This document shows, piece by piece, positions 15,821 to 18,645 of a DNA stretch of 18,645 nucleotides. The notes beneath the pieces were generated by a model. That model saw nothing but the letters and a program-made list of their open reading frames with translations, was not told where the DNA came from and ran no database searches. The first letter of the stretch is position 1. The number at the start of each line of letters is the position of its first letter. The stretch spans positions 1 through 18,645 of the forward strand of contig CAWHPS010000015.1 in assembly GCA_963831235.1 (NCBI GenBank). Reading direction: 5' to 3'. A program made the translations under genes and the position numbers. The DNA comes from CAWHPS01 sp963831235 (GTDB lineage: Bacteria; Fibrobacterota; OXYB2-FULL-49-7; JAEUSG01).

Positions 15821-15964
15821 AGTCGCTTTTCAAGGTGGTATCCCCCAAAAATAGAGATACAGACTTTCACTGTAAAAGATGTCCCTGAAGGACGTATGCC
15901 CACCGAGGGAAGTTGGGCTGGGCCTCAAGACCGTGGTGGAACCCCCAAATATGGTTGGTATTGA
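15821..15964 (+). pseudogene. Coding-like remnant without a start codon
   Basis: A 47-codon open stretch, in frame with the preceding small gene but separated from it by two TAA codons, encodes IEIQTFTVKDVPEG, then RMPTEGSWAGPQ and TPKYGWY, ending at TGA. The Gly/Pro/Trp-rich composition looks like the C-terminus of a real protein rather than random sequence. A loose likeness to C-terminal ends of secreted or polymorphic-toxin proteins is only an impression. The next 110 bases to the following gene hold nothing I can identify. Confidence 0.3.
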
Positions 15965-16074
15965 CGCGCGAATGGAAGAGGAACTTAAGATCGTTTGCTA
16001 ATCGCTTGCAGGCGCCCGCAACACAACTCACCGTTATGAATTATACTATTTTCAGTCCCAGGATAGGTATATTA

Positions 16075-16935
16075 TTACAGATCTTTTGCCACGATTATGC
16101 AATTTTCGATGACTTGATCGAAGGCTTCAGCATGGCAAAAATCATTATTCTCGGGCAGAGGAAGGCAAAGTAGAAAACCGGTCACCCCAGCTGGATGCGG
16201 TGTTAATCGAGGCAGGGAATCATTCTTGCCGCTTGAATCACATAGAATATTCGAAAAAGAAAATGTGGTCTGGAAAAATGTGATTTCCTGGATTTGCTGC
16301 TGTAAAAGTGGTTTGATTTCAGTCCACGGTTTTTCCCCTTCCAAAGCAATATCAAAAGAAATCTCCAGGTTTTTATCGGCTTTTTTGATGCGTGGAGACG
16401 TTGGTATAAGCTGAATTGAAAGTGTTTTAATGCCATAAGGTTCGTTAAGAGAAATGCTGAGATCATTGATGTTTGTGCTGATCCAACCATCCAGGCAACG
16501 ATGTCGTCTCTTTAATTCTTCATATAAATGCGTTAGGTCACGAGTAAATTTTTGTTCTTTTTCCGAAAGAGGTGCCGTTTTTTTCTTTTTAATAAAGCTA
16601 TACCACACAGCAATGCCAATCGCAATCATACCCAAAGAGATCACGATTATATGTGCGTACTTTGCGTTAAAAGCATTAAAAACGCCAAGGAGAACAAGGC
16701 ATGTTGAGCCTAACACAATAATGAGCGTAGCAGCAAACTTGAAAAACAAGTTGCGAACAAGCAGCCACATGCAAAGTATCCATGTTCCGTAGAATGCATA
16801 AAAAACGCTTGCAGTCATGAAACACGTATCTATAATCAAGGACAAGGATATGGGGCGATTATATAAAAAATATATACCTAAAATCTGGACCAGTGATATA
16901 ACTAGTGAAATCCACAAAATAGTTAGGATGGCCAT
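16075..16935 (-). CDS. Four-helix membrane protein with cytoplasmic domain, unknown function
   Basis: The family is not recognised. The 286-aa product has about four membrane spans (roughly 3-25, 33-60, 66-88 and 94-114), followed by a basic stretch (IKKKKT) and a soluble domain of about 165 residues that begins with a charged helix (SEKEQKFTRDLTHLYEELKRR in outline). The positive-inside rule places that domain in the cytoplasm. The ATG at 16935 has no ribosome binding site. A better start (AAGAGGT, five bases, ATG at 17018) lies upstream in another frame and joins this frame if the A-run at 16989-16994 had one more base, which would add a basic N-terminal tail of about 28 residues (MQKPQPVTKK...). 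It follows the 246-aa membrane protein gene, probably in one operon. Confidence 0.7.
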   Translation of the reverse strand: MAILTILWISLVISLVQILGIYFLYNRPISLSLIIDTCFMTASVFYAFYGTWILCMWLLVRNLFFKFAATLIIVLGSTCLVLLGVFNAFNAKYAHIIVISLGMIAIGIAVWYSFIKKKKTAPLSEKEQKFTRDLTHLYEELKRRHRCLDGWISTNINDLSISLNEPYGIKTLSIQLIPTSPRIKKADKNLEISFDIALEGEKPWTEIKPLLQQQIQEITFFQTTFSFSNILCDSSGKNDSLPRLTPHPAGVTGFLLCLPLPENNDFCHAEAFDQVIENCIIVAKDL

Positions 16936-17015
16936 TATAATTGAACGCTGGGAAGATTCCGGCTTCTTATTGTTTTTACTGACTATGGTTTTTTCGTTAC
17001 TGGTTGGGGCTTTTG

Positions 17016-17030
17016 CATTTATTACCTCTT
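17016..17030 (-). promoter_or_regulatory. Orphan ribosome binding site and ATG before a frameshift
   Basis: On the minus strand AAGAGGT (17024-17030), five bases and ATG (17016-17018) follow directly after the stop of the 246-aa gene. This frame stops after 11 codons, but one added A in the A6 run at 16989-16994 joins it to the four-helix membrane protein. The site thus probably marks the original start of that gene. Confidence 0.55.
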
Positions 17031-17038
17031 ATGAATAT

Positions 17039-17779
17039 CTAAAACGGCCTCAGTGGTGGGATTGCTGAATCTGGATCTTTAATTTTTACTGAAAAAAACT
17101 CAGCTCGAAGATATTCCCAATGATTGCGGCTTCTTTTAGGAACGGCAAACGATTCGACTGTCATTGGCAAGCGGGCATATACGTTCTGTAAAAGCAATAA
17201 ATCGCCTCCAACAGCATCCTCAATACGAATTGACCGGCGATCACACATGGTCAATTTCCATCGAAGCATATTGGTTCCTGGGCCACCGCCGGAATATTTT
17301 ACTGATTTGACTTCCTTTTCTATCCAGGCATCTACGTGTTTCACTTCGTTCCAGTCGTAGTGCCGCGCTGTTTTATCGTACCATTCGCGTATGACAATGC
17401 CTTCCGGTGCAAGATACTTGAAACTTAGCAGTGATTCGCTAATACCGAGTCCCCATAAAAAGAGGGTAATCAGAACTGCGATAAAAAATGGTCTCCCGAA
17501 TGTCCTTGTTGTTTTGAAAACAGCCATTATAATCAGAATTATAAGTGTCGCATACGCGAAAAAACCAATAACAGTTAATGCTCCCCATCCTACCTGATAG
17601 ACAATGAAAGTTTTTGTGGTTAAATGAAACAAACTTTTCTGTAGTGCTGGAAATCCCAGGAGCATAAAAAGCGTCCATGGTATTAACAGCCCCATGAACA
17701 TGAGCGTGATCCAAAGTCCCTTTATTCCTTCTGTTGAGCCTGGTATCGGAACCTGGCTTTGGGAAATATGATCAGCCAC
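17039..17779 (-). CDS. Three-helix membrane protein with possible PH-like domain
   Basis: The family is not recognised. The 246-aa product has three membrane spans (about 22-44, 58-88 and 97-115). A soluble C-terminal part (about 124-235) reads LAPEGIVIREWYDKTARHYDW, then EVKHVDAWIEKEV, and later RWKLTMCDRRSIRIED. Alternating strands with a 'tW.ev..v..' pattern resemble bacterial PH-like (DUF304/bPH2) domains that follow membrane hairpins. This is a fold-level guess. The first start is GTG at 17779 without a clear ribosome binding site; an internal Met at residue 27 is possible but would cut the first span. The gene lies 68 bp after the exported protein and just before the four-helix protein, all in the same direction. 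Confidence 0.72.
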   Translation of the reverse strand: MADHISQSQVPIPGSTEGIKGLWITLMFMGLLIPWTLFMLLGFPALQKSLFHLTTKTFIVYQVGWGALTVIGFFAYATLIILIIMAVFKTTRTFGRPFFIAVLITLFLWGLGISESLLSFKYLAPEGIVIREWYDKTARHYDWNEVKHVDAWIEKEVKSVKYSGGGPGTNMLRWKLTMCDRRSIRIEDAVGGDLLLLQNVYARLPMTVESFAVPKRSRNHWEYLRAEFFSVKIKDPDSAIPPLRPF

Positions 17780-17847
17780 ACAGGTTTATTGTTGAAGGTT
17801 ACACAGAGCACATGTGCCTGCGCGAGAAATTCAAATACCCGCCAGGG

Positions 17848-18558
17848 TTACATGCCAAATCCTTTAAGCTTCCCTAACACTGATTTTTTCTTCTCGACTT
17901 TCTCCTCGACTGCAGGCTTATCGGAACTGCCGGACTTGCTTTCGTCGACCGAAGATTCGCTCTTGCCGGATCCTTTCTTCTGGTTGTCATTTGCATGTAT
18001 ACGTGCATACTCTTCCTCATCGCGGCGTGTCTGATCGGCAATACCGGCCTGGGTTTTATCTGTACCGTCAGCGGCAATAAGATGGATGCCACCCATTTTC
18101 GGGGTTCCGTCACCAAGGGTCATGTTGGATTCCTGCTTGTCAACGGTCCATTTTGTCTGGCCAATAGGGCGGTTATAGTGCATTTCACAGTTATAAAGGT
18201 AGTAATCAGTGCCGCCATTCACCGGTGCTGTAAGCCCGACCATCATAGCTTCGATATGGTCTATAGGCTGCCATTCAGCAGCGCTTTTCCGTTGTGTATT
18301 GAAACTCTTGACGAAATATGATTTAACTTTTGTCATGTTTTTTTCGTTAATCCACTCGGGGAAGACCCTCTGCGCATCGGCAATAATGGTCGCGATGGCT
18401 GGGCCATCAGCCGGTTCATCGGTATTGCTCCAGGTTACAGGACCTTCACCATTATTGGTATCGATAAAGGTGTATCCTTCAGCAAAACACAACCCTGCGA
18501 TAAGTGCGAGGCCGGCTATCGTGCTGCATCCGGCGATCACAAGTCCTGTTTTTTTCAT
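17848..18558 (-). CDS. Exported hypothetical protein
   Basis: The family is not recognised. The 236-aa product has a signal peptide (MKKTGLVIAGCSTIAGL...), with likely cleavage after LCFA at about residue 26. The mature domain (about 27-175) is mixed alpha/beta and includes FPEWINEKNMTKVKSYF and MMVGLTAPVNGGTDYYLYN. The last ~60 residues are low-complexity and highly charged (Lys, Glu, Ser) and end KKSVLGKLKGFGM. The Cys at residue 11 lies too early to be a lipobox. The start has GGGGGAG four bases before the ATG, the best in the cluster. It is the first gene of the probable three-gene unit with the two membrane proteins, which may form a complex with it. Confidence 0.8.
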   Translation of the reverse strand: MKKTGLVIAGCSTIAGLALIAGLCFAEGYTFIDTNNGEGPVTWSNTDEPADGPAIATIIADAQRVFPEWINEKNMTKVKSYFVKSFNTQRKSAAEWQPIDHIEAMMVGLTAPVNGGTDYYLYNCEMHYNRPIGQTKWTVDKQESNMTLGDGTPKMGGIHLIAADGTDKTQAGIADQTRRDEEEYARIHANDNQKKGSGKSESSVDESKSGSSDKPAVEEKVEKKKSVLGKLKGFGM

Positions 18559-18589
18559 GAACTCCCCCTTTTTTGAATAAAGTAATTAG

Positions 18590-18615
18590 ATTATAGAATC
18601 AACTTTTATATTATA
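18590..18615 (-). promoter_or_regulatory. Possible -10 boxes upstream of the exported-protein gene
   Basis: On the minus strand two TATAAT hexamers occur (18610-18615 and 18590-18595), 30-60 bp upstream of the start at 18558. Neither has a good -35 at the right distance, and the region is AT-rich, so this is only a likely promoter area. Confidence 0.3.
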
Positions 18616-18645
18616 CTTTGGCGCTTAGATAAATACCCACTACTT

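Noticed and set aside
15523..15903. 126-codon minus-strand frame opposite the 71-aa gene
   Set aside because: Composition is Phe/Ser-rich as expected of an antisense frame, with no domain or start signal; the plus-strand frame has a better start region.
18520..18558. Lipobox at Cys11 of the exported protein
   Set aside because: The Cys comes before the hydrophobic core is complete; signal peptidase I cleavage near residue 26 is more likely.
1..18645. tRNA or rRNA genes
   Set aside because: No tRNA-like cloverleaf or rRNA core segment was recognised by eye on either strand; a covariance-model scan would settle this.

Overview
The window looks like chromosomal DNA from a Gram-negative bacterium of the Fibrobacterota-Bacteroidota-like (FCB) assemblage or a related uncultured phylum. 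The main clue is a secreted protein at 13374-15053 that ends in a type IX-secretion-like C-terminal domain (NYPNPFNPVTTIRYG ... YDIKGRLI ... SGLFVGRL ... KMVVVK). A neighbour has the 'NFQFVARDNSGNP' N-terminal domain common in surface proteins of that group. The phylum is an inference; no rRNA or other marker is present. Standard bacterial stops are used.

Layout. 1-618: no intact gene, but a clearly broken protein-L-isoaspartate methyltransferase (pcm) remnant on +. 655-5832 (minus): a truncated PHP-domain gene, a DUF1846 gene and an intact carB, probably read as one unit from right to left. 5833-6485: a long intergenic region with a REP-like palindrome, a possible remnant of an outer-membrane protein and a perfect 11-bp inverted repeat next to a good promoter. 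6486-8423 (+): a single GH42 beta-galactosidase-type gene. 8555-9101 (minus): a Phd/YefM-ParE toxin-antitoxin pair. 9252-15053 (minus): an AT-richer four-gene surface/signalling locus. In transcription order it encodes a T9SS-type secreted protein, a fibre-like protein built of 15-residue repeats, a transmembrane Ser/Thr kinase and a membrane-anchored protein that may be a beta-helix. 15262-15496: a frameshifted remnant of an IS3-type transposase. 15584-15964 (+): a 71-aa hypothetical gene and a trailing coding-like remnant. 16075-18558 (minus): an exported protein and two membrane proteins of unknown function, probably one operon.

How it fits together. carB makes carbamoyl phosphate for pyrimidine and arginine synthesis. 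The GH42 enzyme probably trims galactosides and appears separately regulated. The most interesting part is the 9252-15053 block: the four genes form two ATGA-overlapped pairs, and a strong promoter lies between the pairs. It is bounded by a toxin-antitoxin module on one side and an IS remnant on the other, as expected of an acquired accessory segment. I propose, as inference only, that it encodes a secreted or surface fibre together with a dedicated kinase-based sensor. Decay is common here: pcm, the transposase and the PHP gene are damaged, and one membrane-protein gene probably has a homopolymer frameshift at its 5' end.
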